From Sphingomonas pruni NBRC 15498 (lineage in GTDB: Bacteria; Pseudomonadota; Alphaproteobacteria; Sphingomonadales; Sphingomonadaceae): a DNA stretch of 64,000 nucleotides. Both the position numbers and the translations under genes were made by a program. Of this stretch, positions 9,761 to 19,090 are shown in pieces. The stretch spans positions 1 to 64,000 of the forward strand of contig NZ_BCYZ01000011.1 in the NCBI RefSeq assembly GCF_001598455.1, in the 5' to 3' direction. The notes beneath the pieces were generated by a model. The model had not been told where the DNA came from. It saw nothing but the letters and a program-made list of their open reading frames with translations, and did not search any database. Each line of letters opens with the position of its first letter. Position 1 is the stretch's first letter.

Positions 9761-10765
9761 TTATGGGGCTTGGCTGAACAGGCTGGCTGAAGGCAGCACT
9801 TCGGTCGCGCCCGAATGCCGCGTCACGGCATAGGTGAAGCCGGGAAGCAGGGCATAAGCTCCGATCCTGCCATCCTGACCCAGCGCCAGGAAACCCACTT
9901 GCAACCCCTTGATCGCGTCGCCGCGCATCTGGGCAATATGTTTGACGGCTTCCTCGCACGCCGCCTGGGGGGACAGCCCGGCGCGGATCGAGGCAACGAC
10001 CCGAGCGGTCCCGGCGATCCGCGTCACTTCCTCTCCGACGCCGGTCGATGCGGCAGCACCCACCCCCTTTTCGAGGAACAGCCCGCACCCGGCCTGGGGC
10101 GAGTCGCCGACCCGCCCGCGCATCTTGAATGCCATGCCCGACGTCGTGCAGGCCGCCGCCATCGCGCCGTCCAGGCCGCGCGCCATGATCCCGAGCGTGT
10201 CATGGTTGAGCTTGGAACCGGGCGGTCCCGGCAGTCGGTTCTCGATATTGGCGATCGGCCGGTATTTCGCGGTCTTGAGCCACTCGCGCCAGCCTTTCTC
10301 GGCTTCGGGCGTCAGGAGGTTGGTGCGCTTCATGCCCTGGTCTAGCGCGAAGCGGGTCGCCCCCTCTCCGACCAGCAACGTATGCGGCGTCTTTTCCATG
10401 ACCAGCCGTGCGACCGAAATGGCGTGGACGATGTCCTCCAGCGCGGCGACCGCGCCGACGCCGCCGCGATCGTCCATGATGATCGCGTCGAGCGTCACAT
10501 GGCCGTCGCGATCGGGATAGCCGCCATAGCCGACCGAGTGATTGGTCGGATCGGCCTCGGGCACCCTGGCTCCCGCCTCGACCGCGTCGAGTACCGAGCC
10601 GCCGGCCTTGAGGCGCGCAAGCGCCGCTTCGTTCGCAGCCTTGCCGAAATCCCAAGTGGACAGCACGGCGACCGGATCGCTCTCACCCGCTTCGGCCGCG
10701 CCCGCTGCGAACACGGCCGCCGCGCCGATCGCCAATGCACCGCGTCGCGAAATGCCGTCGTTCAT
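9761..10765 (-). CDS. N4-(beta-N-acetylglucosaminyl)-L-asparaginase-like Ntn hydrolase
   Basis: Aspartylglucosaminidase family (peptidase T2): cleaves the GlcNAc-Asn bond of N-glycans or related beta-aspartyl substrates. The precursor is expected to cut itself before the Thr of the HDTLGIMA motif. Substrate-site motifs follow in TTSGMAFKMRGRVGDSP and GAAASTGVGEE. The N terminus has a twin-arginine-like signal (SRRGALAIGAAAVFAAG), suggesting periplasmic export. At 334 residues the length is normal. Its start overlaps the cutC stop (ATGA), so the two are co-translated. Confidence 0.88.
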   Translation of the reverse strand: MNDGISRRGALAIGAAAVFAAGAAEAGESDPVAVLSTWDFGKAANEAALARLKAGGSVLDAVEAGARVPEADPTNHSVGYGGYPDRDGHVTLDAIIMDDRGGVGAVAALEDIVHAISVARLVMEKTPHTLLVGEGATRFALDQGMKRTNLLTPEAEKGWREWLKTAKYRPIANIENRLPGPPGSKLNHDTLGIMARGLDGAMAAACTTSGMAFKMRGRVGDSPQAGCGLFLEKGVGAAASTGVGEEVTRIAGTARVVASIRAGLSPQAACEEAVKHIAQMRGDAIKGLQVGFLALGQDGRIGAYALLPGFTYAVTRHSGATEVLPSASLFSQAP

Positions 10766-11496
10766 GTCTCACTTCCCTTTGTTGTCAGCGCTGTGCGCAA
10801 CCGTTGCACGATGACCCGATCGGTCGCACGTCGCGGCCCCGTTGCAAAGCCGAGCCGCAGCGTGGCGGCATCGGGTTCGGGGCCAGGACGGCTGGCCGAT
10901 CCATGGACCTCGCGCACGCCAGTGCCGGCGATGATCCGCTCGATATTGTCGGGCGTGACGCCCGAGCCCGCGATGACCGACAGCCGCTCCCCCGCGGCAG
11001 CGACCATCCTCACAAGCGTTGTCATGCCTTCGATCGCGGTCGGTGCGCCGCCCGAGCTCAGAATTTTGTCATAGCCGAGCGCAATCGCCTCGCCCACAGC
11101 CGCGACGGGATCGGGGACGAGATCGATCGCGCGGTGCAGTACGATCGCCACATCACGCGCGGCGTCACGGAACCGTGCCAGCGCTTCGCGGTCGAGTTCG
11201 CCATCGGGGCGCAACGCACCGACCACAACTCCGTCGACACCACGCGCCCCAGCCGCGCCGATCTCCTCGACCATCAAAGCCACATCGTCTTCGCTATAGA
11301 CGAAGCCGCCCGCGCGCGGGCGGATCATCATATGCACCGGACACCCGGTCCGCAGCGCATGATCCAGCAGGGCCGCGGACGGCGTCAGGCCGCCGAGCTC
11401 GAGCGCCGAGCAAAGCTCGATCCGATCGGCCCCGCCGGCGACCGCGACACCGACCCCGGCCGCATCGTCCACACAGATTTCCAGGATAGCGCTCAC
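10762..11496 (-). CDS. cutC: CutC family TIM-barrel protein
   Basis: CutC fold, 244 residues, opening with LEICVDDAAGVGVAVAGGAD and continuing with GADRIELCSALELGGLTPS and HMMIRPRAGGFVYSEDD. The family was named for copper homeostasis, but its biochemical activity remains unsettled. The start is a GTG at 11496 with AGGA eight bases before it; the nearby ATG is out of frame. It forms a two-gene operon with the glycosylasparaginase-like gene, a pairing that hints at a role in glycan or amino-sugar use rather than copper. Confidence 0.88.
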   Translation of the reverse strand: MSAILEICVDDAAGVGVAVAGGADRIELCSALELGGLTPSAALLDHALRTGCPVHMMIRPRAGGFVYSEDDVALMVEEIGAAGARGVDGVVVGALRPDGELDREALARFRDAARDVAIVLHRAIDLVPDPVAAVGEAIALGYDKILSSGGAPTAIEGMTTLVRMVAAAGERLSVIAGSGVTPDNIERIIAGTGVREVHGSASRPGPEPDAATLRLGFATGPRRATDRVIVQRLRTALTTKGSET

Positions 11497-11580
11497 AGCT
11501 CATTCCTAAGCGGCTTCGGCTCATCTTGCCAGCGTGGTGGCGAATGAACCTTTCAAGGCATTCGCGCGATTCAGGTGGCG

Positions 11581-13710
11581 ATGGATATGACCGCGCCTCC
11601 GCCCAAGGACGTGACCGGTGAAAAGCCGGCCACGGGCTTTTTTGGCAGCCGCGCCTGGCGGATCCTTCGCAACAGCCTGGTCGGCATACTCGCGACTCTC
11701 TTCATCATCTGGCTCGTCCTGTTCATCACCAAAGGTCGATTCCTGAAACAGCCCTTCGAGAGCGTCACGACGCGGATGGCGGGCCGCGATGTAAAAGTGG
11801 GAGGAGACTTCCAGCTCTATTTCGCGCCGCTGAAAATCAAATTCTACGCGGAGGGTTTGAGCATCGCCAATCCGAAATGGGCGACCAGGCCCAATCTGTT
11901 TCAGGCGCAAAAGATCGACATGCGGGTTTCGCCGTTGAGCATGCTCTTCGGCAATCGCCGCATCTACTGGCTCGACCTGACCGGCGGTTCGGGCGACCTC
12001 GAATGGAATGCCGGCCATACCGCCAACACCTGGACGTTTGCCGATACGGGCGGCAAGCCGTTCAAATTGCCGCGGATCGACCGCGCGACGGTCGTGGGCA
12101 CAAAGGTGCGCTATGTCGACCCACGGATGCGGCTGCTCGCCGATCTGGGGATCGACCCGATCGCCGCCACCAACAAGCAAATCGGCAAGGCGGTCGAAGT
12201 GCACGGAACTGGACAAATCCGCGACACGCCGTTTCGCCTTGTCGCGCAGTTGAGGTCGCCGGACGCGACGCTCGACCGCGGCGAGAACAAGCTGGTCGCG
12301 CGCGCCTGGGCCGCAGGCAACGTGATCGATGTTGCAGGGACGCTGCCCTCGGCAACGGACATCGAGGACGTGCCGCTGCGCACGCGGGCGCGAGGCCGCA
12401 ACCTGGCCGACCTGCTCGGCATTATCGGCGTGGTCCTGCCCAACACCCGCGACTATGCGTTGCGCGCGCAACTGGTGAAGGACGGAGCCGAATATCGCTT
12501 CACGCATATGACCGGCCGGTTCGGCGATAGCGACCTCGCCGGACGGCTGACGATCGCCAATGGCGAACGGCTGCGGCTCGATGCGGCATTGGCGACGCGC
12601 GAACTCGATATCGTCGATGCCGCGCCTTTCATCGGCTATAATCCTGATATCGTCGCAGCAAAGGGCGCTGTGGCCGCCGCCGCGGCGACCGGAGCCGCAC
12701 CCCAGCGCGTGCTACCCGACGCCGCGCTGCCGGTGGCCGAATTGCGACGTTTCGATGCCGGGCTGCATTGGACGATCCAGGATATCAAGTCGCGTAACGT
12801 CCCTATTTCGCATGTCGACCTGACGCTGGCGCTCGATCGCGGACGGCTGGCGCTGTCGCCGCTGAGCTTCGCGATGGCGCGGGGGAACGTCGCATCGGAC
12901 CTGATCTTCGACACGCGAGCGCGGCCGGCCCTCGACACGTACGACATTCGTCTATCGCCGACGCCTATGGGCCGACTACTTGCCGGCTATGGCGTCGACG
13001 AGTCAGGCACGAGCGGCACGATAAAGGGTCGCATCCAGTTGAAGGGGCGCGGCGACACCATCCACGATTCGCTCGCGACCTCTTCCGGCCGTGTGGCGTT
13101 CATCATGCCGAGCGGCAGCTTCTGGACGCGTAACGCCCAGTTGTCGGAACTCGACATCGGCACGTTCGTCCAGAAGATGTTCGAGCACAAACTGAAGGAG
13201 CCGGTGCAGATCAATTGCGGGCTGATAGCCTTCACCGTGCGCGACGGGATCGCCGCTGCCGATCCGATCATCATCGACACCAAGAAGAACGTCATCCTCG
13301 GCCGTGGCGGGCTGAGCTTCAAGAATGAAAGCCTCGACCTCGCATTGCGCGCCGACGGCAAGCAATTCTCCTTGTTCTCCGCCCAGTCGCCGGTCGGGCT
13401 CAACGGCTATTTCGCCAGGCCGAGTATTCAGGTGATTAGCCCGGAGTTGCTCGCGCGCGCCGGCGGCGGCATAGGTTTGGCCACCGTCGCCAGTCCGCTC
13501 GCCGCCATTCTCGCTTTCATCGATGTCGGTGACGCGAAGAGCGCTGCATGCGGTCCAATTCTGGCCGGCGCTCATGCCCAGGCGATGCGGACCACGAAGG
13601 GCAAGCCGCGTGACGATGTCGGCAACGGCACCACCGCCAAATCGGAGACCGGCAAGGAATCGGCTGCGGATCGCAAAAAGCAAAAGAAGAAGTTTCTGGG
13701 CATCTTCTGA
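11581..13710 (+). CDS. AsmA family protein
   Basis: A large inner-membrane-anchored protein of about 709 residues from the ATG at 11581 (a GTG two codons earlier is also possible). One membrane helix (LVGILATLFIIWLVLFI, near residues 37-53) is followed by the AsmA N-terminal domain (GRDVKVGGDFQLYFAPLKIK) and an AsmA C-terminal domain (NCGLIAFTVRDGIAAADP). The tail is Lys-rich (RKKQKKKFLGIF). Members of this family shape outer-membrane assembly or bridge lipid transport between membranes. It stands alone, divergent from cutC and convergent with the long minus-strand operon. Confidence 0.85.
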   Translation: MDMTAPPPKDVTGEKPATGFFGSRAWRILRNSLVGILATLFIIWLVLFITKGRFLKQPFESVTTRMAGRDVKVGGDFQLYFAPLKIKFYAEGLSIANPKWATRPNLFQAQKIDMRVSPLSMLFGNRRIYWLDLTGGSGDLEWNAGHTANTWTFADTGGKPFKLPRIDRATVVGTKVRYVDPRMRLLADLGIDPIAATNKQIGKAVEVHGTGQIRDTPFRLVAQLRSPDATLDRGENKLVARAWAAGNVIDVAGTLPSATDIEDVPLRTRARGRNLADLLGIIGVVLPNTRDYALRAQLVKDGAEYRFTHMTGRFGDSDLAGRLTIANGERLRLDAALATRELDIVDAAPFIGYNPDIVAAKGAVAAAAATGAAPQRVLPDAALPVAELRRFDAGLHWTIQDIKSRNVPISHVDLTLALDRGRLALSPLSFAMARGNVASDLIFDTRARPALDTYDIRLSPTPMGRLLAGYGVDESGTSGTIKGRIQLKGRGDTIHDSLATSSGRVAFIMPSGSFWTRNAQLSELDIGTFVQKMFEHKLKEPVQINCGLIAFTVRDGIAAADPIIIDTKKNVILGRGGLSFKNESLDLALRADGKQFSLFSAQSPVGLNGYFARPSIQVISPELLARAGGGIGLATVASPLAAILAFIDVGDAKSAACGPILAGAHAQAMRTTKGKPRDDVGNGTTAKSETGKESAADRKKQKKKFLGIF

Positions 13711-13897
13711 CGGCGAAAACACCGGCGTGGATAGAGCGAGGCGGGAAACGGCGCGCAGTCCCCCGACAACGTCAGCTTTGCATCGAAAACCAATATTTGC
13801 GAAGATCGGTTCGCGAGGTGCTCGTTATCGAAATCCCGACGGCCCGGAACGCGGGACATCAAACCCACAGCCAATGTTGACGGCTATTGCGTCAGCC

Positions 13898-15433
13898 TCA
13901 GTGCGACGGTGCTCCGGCGGGCGATGCTGGCGCATCTGACGCCGGCGTGCTTACCGGGGGCGAACCGGCGGCTGGAGGGGGCCGGGTACCGGTTCCGCCC
14001 GCTGGCGGCTGCCCCCCTGTCACCGGCGCCGCTGCCGCCGGCGCGCGCCCGACCGGAGCCTGGTGTGCGGGTGTCCCCGGAGCTCCGGCAGCGGTTCCTC
14101 CGGTCGGCGCAGGTCGGCTCGCAGCCGGCTGCGCAGGGGCAGGGGCAGCTGCAGGTGCCGGCGTTGGCGACGGAGGTGCCGGCGGCGGGCGCAGGCCGGC
14201 ATCCAGCCGCGCGGCGCGTGCCGCCTCGTCGGCCGATTCCGCCGTCTGCCGCGCGGTGCGGTCGCTGGCGATCCGCGCCGCCTCGGCATCCGGATTGATC
14301 GTGTTGACGCGGATTCGCTCGACGTCCTGGACACCCGCCAGCCGGGTGAGCGGGACGTAGTCGGTGCGGAACACGAGCTCGACCCCGCTGCTCAGATTGA
14401 CGTCCGTATGCATGTTCTCGGTGGTCTGCGTGCGATCGGTCGTGACGTAGCCGATCGTGTTCTGGACCTTCGCCTCCGCGCCCCAGGGCCCGAACTTGGC
14501 ATTGACGCTCGCGTTGGTCGTATTGTGCAGGTCGAATTGCGAGCCACGGTCATTGGTCGCCGCGCTGGTCGCGTCGATGTGAAAGTTCATCGCGGCGTTG
14601 AGCCGCCCGCTTTCGATGACGATGCGCTGAAGACCCATCTGGATCATCGTCGCGAGCAATTGCTGGCGGTTGCGCGCCAGCGTCTGCTGCACGAACGGCA
14701 CCAGCGTTTCGGGGTTCGATCCGGGCGGCACCGGATCGCCCGCTGGGATGCCGAGCGTGCTGCGCAGGATCGCTTCGGATGGCGGCTGCGCGCCCGATTT
14801 GAGTGCTAGCCGGGTAGAGGCGGCGCGCTCCGCCTCGATCTCTGCCTGGCGTTCGCGGCGTTCGTCGGGGCTGAGGCCGCTCAGATCCTCGGGCATGCCG
14901 TCGCTGTCGTCGCCTCCCTGCACCTCGTATGATGCGGGGAAATGTTCGGCGAGCCATTGCCGCGCGCCGCCGACGCCGACATTGCTGTCGGCGAAACCCT
15001 CGGTGGTCTGCGCGACATTGCGGATCAGCTCGACGAAGGCGGTGAGCTGCTGCTGGTTCGAATCGTTCATCGCCTTGAACACGCCGGTGATCAGCTCGGT
15101 CACGAAGCGCGGGAACGACACCGCGTTGAGCACGGCCTGGGTCGTGCCGGCGACGCGATCGACGGCGACGCCCGAAAATTCGGAGCCTGCATTCTGTGCC
15201 AACGCCAGCACGGGGCGCGGACGCCGGACGCCCTGCAGGTCGTCATGGTCGAGCGCGGCCGACCCGATCTTGACCAGGCCGCGAGCAAGATCGCGCCGCG
15301 TGGTCTGATCGAGCGCGTTGAACCCCTGCTGGGTCGACAGCAAGGCGTGGACATTGTGGCGGACATCGTCGCGCGCACCAGGTTGGCCCGGCCGCGCGGC
15401 CGGCACCGGCGCCAGAAAGGCGGCCGACGCCAT
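13898..15433 (-). CDS. Family A protein 4 (unrecognised; last gene of the sigma-54 operon)
   Basis: I do not recognise a characterised family. The ATG at 15433 lies one base after the upstream stop; the open frame before it is a shadow. The 511 residues share three blocks with the proteins at 16425, 17710 and 24582: an FPRFVTELITGVFKA region (about 106), the NRQQLLATMIQMGLQRIVI block (about 256-275) and a FRTDYVPLTRL block (about 355). It is the most diverged copy: MATP after the third block is lost. The final ~110 residues are a Pro/Ala-rich tail, likely disordered. No signal peptide or membrane segment is seen. Function unknown. Confidence 0.75.
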   Translation of the reverse strand: MASAAFLAPVPAARPGQPGARDDVRHNVHALLSTQQGFNALDQTTRRDLARGLVKIGSAALDHDDLQGVRRPRPVLALAQNAGSEFSGVAVDRVAGTTQAVLNAVSFPRFVTELITGVFKAMNDSNQQQLTAFVELIRNVAQTTEGFADSNVGVGGARQWLAEHFPASYEVQGGDDSDGMPEDLSGLSPDERRERQAEIEAERAASTRLALKSGAQPPSEAILRSTLGIPAGDPVPPGSNPETLVPFVQQTLARNRQQLLATMIQMGLQRIVIESGRLNAAMNFHIDATSAATNDRGSQFDLHNTTNASVNAKFGPWGAEAKVQNTIGYVTTDRTQTTENMHTDVNLSSGVELVFRTDYVPLTRLAGVQDVERIRVNTINPDAEAARIASDRTARQTAESADEAARAARLDAGLRPPPAPPSPTPAPAAAPAPAQPAASRPAPTGGTAAGAPGTPAHQAPVGRAPAAAAPVTGGQPPAGGTGTRPPPAAGSPPVSTPASDAPASPAGAPSH

Positions 15434-15434
15434 G

Positions 15435-16421
15435 TCAGCCGCCCAGCGCGGCCCAGGGCGAGCTCGCAGGCGGTGGCGGAGGGGGCGGTGCGATCGTCGC
15501 GGCGGCGGGCGAGGAATCCCCCGCGACGCTTTCGCCGATACTGAGCGTCGCCTCGATCCAGTCGGCGGCCGCGCCCACCACCGCATCGCCGACGGTGACC
15601 AACGGCGCAGCGCCCGACGCCTGGTCGGCGATGTCGGCGAGCCAGGCGATCACCGTCATCCCGGCCTTGCCGCGATGGACATAGGGGGTTGGCTGGACCG
15701 GCTGCTGATGGGCGGCGCGAGCGATGCCCGTTACCACGTCCCACACGTCGCGTGCGCCGAAGGCATGGCGCAGGTCCGGATGGCCGACGATCGCGAAGGC
15801 GTCCTTGAGCATCTGGACGATCTCGTTCGCCATGAACGCGGTGATCCCGCCGCTCGCCTGGGCGAGGTTCTGGACCAGCGCCCGCACGGCGGCGCGCACC
15901 CGCGCCTGCTGCGCGCTGCCGCCATAGGGATTGCCCGCCGACAATTCGTCGAGCTTGTAGAGCGACTCGCACAATTCCAGCATGCGATCCTCGAACTGGA
16001 AATTGCGGTCGGCGTCGGCCGCGGCAGGTCCGGTCGAGGTACCGAACAGGCGCGAGAAGAAGGCACCACGTTCGGCCGCGCTGACGCGTTCGTTGCGGTG
16101 GCGCCACCATGTCGCGACCAACTTTTCCGCGCCGCCCAGGTCCAGGGCCGTCGCGCCGGTGGCCGACAGGCCCGCGAGCGTTTCGACAGCTGGAATGATC
16201 CCGGCGGGCTCGAGATCGGCGGCAAGATAGAGCGAGGCCAGGGCGCGCAATTGCGCCTTGTCGACGCGATCGGTCGCGGCGTCGGGAATGTCGATATCGC
16301 CGAGCTGATCGAGCGCGAAGGCGAGGCCCGGCGCGGTCGCGCGCGCCACCAGCCGTTCGCCGGTCGACAATGCTGCGCTAAGCTGGGCGTCGGCGATCGG
16401 GGCGATGGCGGACATGCCCAT
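15435..16421 (-). CDS. Family B protein, short form (unrecognised)
   Basis: A 328-residue protein without signal peptide. It matches the second half of the larger protein at 20186-21982: both contain FGARDVWDVV / YGAKDMWQVV followed about 30 residues on by MTVIAWLADI / TIITAWLANN and then a segment rich in small hydrophobic residues. The C terminus ends in a polyproline stretch. It lies between two family A genes, 4 bases after one stop and 1 base before the next start, so the products are probably made in fixed ratio. Function unknown. Confidence 0.7.
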   Translation of the reverse strand: MGMSAIAPIADAQLSAALSTGERLVARATAPGLAFALDQLGDIDIPDAATDRVDKAQLRALASLYLAADLEPAGIIPAVETLAGLSATGATALDLGGAEKLVATWWRHRNERVSAAERGAFFSRLFGTSTGPAAADADRNFQFEDRMLELCESLYKLDELSAGNPYGGSAQQARVRAAVRALVQNLAQASGGITAFMANEIVQMLKDAFAIVGHPDLRHAFGARDVWDVVTGIARAAHQQPVQPTPYVHRGKAGMTVIAWLADIADQASGAAPLVTVGDAVVGAAADWIEATLSIGESVAGDSSPAAATIAPPPPPPPASSPWAALGG

Positions 16422-16424
16422 GGC

Positions 16425-17699
16425 TCAGTGGGTTCCCGCCGCGGGCGTGGTGGCGGCTTTGGCGTTGGGATTATACGGCGTCGAATTGCCCTGGATCACC
16501 GACATCATCTCGGGCGTCGCCATCTTGTCGAGCGGCAGATAGTCGCTCTTGAAATTGACCCGCACCTCGCCCGACAGCTTGGCCTTGACCTCGGCCTTGG
16601 ATTCGCTGGTCTCATCGAGCGCGGAGCCGACCGTCGCGACATGTTCCTGCGTCGCCTCGAACGCGGCGCTGGCGCTATAGGGCGTGTACCAGCTGCCATA
16701 TTCGGCCTTCATGCTCTCCTTGTATTTCTGCGCCGAGCGGTCGTTCATCGACGCGGTGTAATGGCGGTTGGCGGTGTCGCTCGCGCGCATGTCGAAGATG
16801 ACCTTGGCGTTGATCGACCCGTCGGTGATGACGATGCGGTTGATCCCCAGCATGACCATCGAGGACAGCAATTGCTGGCGCTGCTTGGCCATTTGCAGCC
16901 GCGCGGCGGTGACCAGCCGCAATTCGGCATTGGCATCGCTGAGGTCGGTGACCGGTGGATTGACGTTCATGTCGCGGCTGATCTCGGCGAGGCGAACCTC
17001 CGCATCCTCGCCCGTCGCCTCGAGCCGTGGCGGCGGCTGAGCGGCGGTGTCGCCATCGGCGAAACTGTCGGCATTGCTGCCGGTGCCGACCGACAAGGTG
17101 TCGGGATAGGCATCGGCGAGATAATCGCGCCCCGACGCCTCGCCGATATTGTCGCGCATGAACTGGTCGGTGGTCTTGGCGACATTGGCGATCAGCTCGC
17201 CATAGGCCCGCATCTGTTCGATCGAGCTTTCGACGATCGCCTGAAAGACGTTCTTGATCAGCCCGCCGACGAACTTCGGAAAATCGACCTTCTGGACCAT
17301 CTGGCCGAATTGCTCGACGCCCTGCTGCGTCGCACCCGCGACGAAATCCTTGCCGGCAAAACCCGGGCTTTGCGACAGCGCCTTCTTGGTATCCTCGACC
17401 GGGTCGGCCAGCGCGCCGGCGATCGGTGCGGCGGACGCCGGTGCGACCGGCGCGATCTCGCCGCGCGCCTCGCGGCCGGCGATTTCAGAGCGAACCCCGT
17501 TCGGATCGGCGATGTACGACAGCACGCGTACCGTGTCGGCGGCGATCTTCTTGCGTTCATCATCGGGCAGATCGAGGAACGAAGGGATGGCGGTCAGCAG
17601 CCGCCGCACCTCCGGGCGCGTGGCGTCGAACGCCTCCGCGCTGGTCGGCGGGAGACCGCCGGGAGAAGGCGACGGGCGCGGTGGCGGGGCGACGAGCAT
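16425..17699 (-). CDS. Family A protein 3 (unrecognised)
   Basis: A 424-residue protein with all three family A blocks: FPKFVGGLIKNVFQAIVES (about 138), KQRQQLLSSMVMLGINRIVI (about 270-290) and NFKSDYLPLDKMATPEMM (about 380-397). The first ~60 residues are Pro-rich and then helical. It is closest to the neighbour at 17710, sharing NFKSDYLPLDKMATP exactly, so a recent duplication is likely. No signal peptide or membrane helix. GAGGCGG precedes the ATG. The repeated central helix plus IVITDG strand suggests a structural subunit that assembles with its paralogues, but that is inference. Confidence 0.75.
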   Translation of the reverse strand: MLVAPPPRPSPSPGGLPPTSAEAFDATRPEVRRLLTAIPSFLDLPDDERKKIAADTVRVLSYIADPNGVRSEIAGREARGEIAPVAPASAAPIAGALADPVEDTKKALSQSPGFAGKDFVAGATQQGVEQFGQMVQKVDFPKFVGGLIKNVFQAIVESSIEQMRAYGELIANVAKTTDQFMRDNIGEASGRDYLADAYPDTLSVGTGSNADSFADGDTAAQPPPRLEATGEDAEVRLAEISRDMNVNPPVTDLSDANAELRLVTAARLQMAKQRQQLLSSMVMLGINRIVITDGSINAKVIFDMRASDTANRHYTASMNDRSAQKYKESMKAEYGSWYTPYSASAAFEATQEHVATVGSALDETSESKAEVKAKLSGEVRVNFKSDYLPLDKMATPEMMSVIQGNSTPYNPNAKAATTPAAGTH

Positions 17700-17709
17700 C
17701 GCGACCGCC

Positions 17710-19059
17710 TCAAGCCGCCGGTGCCGGGGCAGGCGCCAGCGCCGGTGCCGGTGCCGCCGCGGCGGCCGGGGCCGCCCTGGGGCTCGGCACGACGTTGGGG
17801 TCGGCCGGGGTGGCGTTGCCCTGGATCGCGGCGATCATCTGCGGCGTCGCCATCTTGTCGAGCGGCAGATAGTCGCTCTTGAAATTGACGTCGACCGCGC
17901 CCGACAACTGGATCTTGGTCTGGAGCGCGGCGGTCGACGATTCCGACGCCGCGGTCTGCGCCGTGATGATCGGCTTGTTCTCGTACTGATATTCGCCCTT
18001 GGCGTAATAATCGGCGCTGTAATCGGTATTGCCGTCGCTACGGCTATAGTCGCGCTTGCCGCCGCTGTCATACTTGCCCGAACCCGACGACGTCTGCTGG
18101 ACGTTGCCATAGCGGTCGCGCGCCATGTCGGCGGCGGTCGCGGTGCGGCGCTTCGACATCGTGTCGTTGGCGCGCACGTCGTAGATGATCTTCGCCGAGA
18201 TCTTGCCGTCGGTGACGACGATGCGGTTGATCCCCATCAGCACGATGCTGGCCATCAATTGCTGCCGCTGGCGCGCGAGCTGCATCCGGCTGTTCTCGAT
18301 CAGCGCCTTTTCGACATTGGCGTCGGACAGATCGAGGCTCTTGAGCGCACCATTCTCGAACTGGAGCTTGTTGTTGACCTGCTTGAGTGCTTCGCCTTCG
18401 TCGACACCCTCCCGCAACTCGAGCTTGGGGCCTGCGGGCTGATCGCCCCAATCGTCCTCGCTCTGACCGATCTGGAACAGATCGGGGAACTGGTCGACCA
18501 TATTGTCCCGCCCCTGATTGTCCGAGACATTGTCGTCCATGAACTGGTGGAGCGACTTGGCGACTGAGGCGATCATCTCCTGATACGCCTGCATCTGCTC
18601 GATCGAGCTCTTGGTAATCGACTGGAACACGCCGCTGATCAGCGCCGAGACGAACGACGGAAACTGGACCTGGTTGAGCAGTAATCCGGCGGTGTTCGCG
18701 GCCGCGGTCGCCGCGTCCGCCTTGAACTCGTCCTTGCCGATCGCATCGACCGCGGCGTTGCGCTCCTGCCAGCTCGCTTCCGCCGCCGACTTGTCGTCGC
18801 CCTCGGCCAGCGCTTGCGCCGCCGGCTGGCCGATGCCGCCGGGGATACGGTTGCCCTGGATGCCTTCGGGCCGGGCCAGATAGTCGGCGATCAACGCGGT
18901 GTTGCGCGCGATGTCCTGCTGATCGCCAGGCGACATCCGGCGGAACGCATCCGACTGGGTGAGCAGTTGCGCGACGCTTTGCCGAACGTGCGGGTCGGGC
19001 GTCGGCCCGGCGGCGGGCCGGCTGGGCGGAGGAGCGATCGATTGGGCGGCGGCGTACAT
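17710..19059 (-). CDS. Family A protein 2 (unrecognised)
   Basis: A 449-residue protein from the ATG at 19059, chosen because GAGG lies just upstream and the longer frame overlaps the preceding real gene. Blocks: FPSFVSALISGVFQSITKSS (about 131), RQRQQLMASIVLMGINRIVV (about 256-275) and NFKSDYLPLDKMATPQMI (about 390-407). Between blocks two and three is a Tyr/Ser/Gly/Asp-rich insert (RDYSRSDGNTDYSADYYAKG). The tail is Ala/Pro-rich. No export signal. Function unknown; see the operon-level finding. Confidence 0.75.
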   Translation of the reverse strand: MYAAAQSIAPPPSRPAAGPTPDPHVRQSVAQLLTQSDAFRRMSPGDQQDIARNTALIADYLARPEGIQGNRIPGGIGQPAAQALAEGDDKSAAEASWQERNAAVDAIGKDEFKADAATAAANTAGLLLNQVQFPSFVSALISGVFQSITKSSIEQMQAYQEMIASVAKSLHQFMDDNVSDNQGRDNMVDQFPDLFQIGQSEDDWGDQPAGPKLELREGVDEGEALKQVNNKLQFENGALKSLDLSDANVEKALIENSRMQLARQRQQLMASIVLMGINRIVVTDGKISAKIIYDVRANDTMSKRRTATAADMARDRYGNVQQTSSGSGKYDSGGKRDYSRSDGNTDYSADYYAKGEYQYENKPIITAQTAASESSTAALQTKIQLSGAVDVNFKSDYLPLDKMATPQMIAAIQGNATPADPNVVPSPRAAPAAAAAPAPALAPAPAPAA

Positions 19060-19090
19060 GGCGAACCTCGCGGGGAAAGCGTCTTTCGGG

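Noticed and set aside
15318-17882. 854-residue open frame on the plus strand
   Set aside because: Antisense to three packed genes with paralogous products; Arg-rich and without domains.
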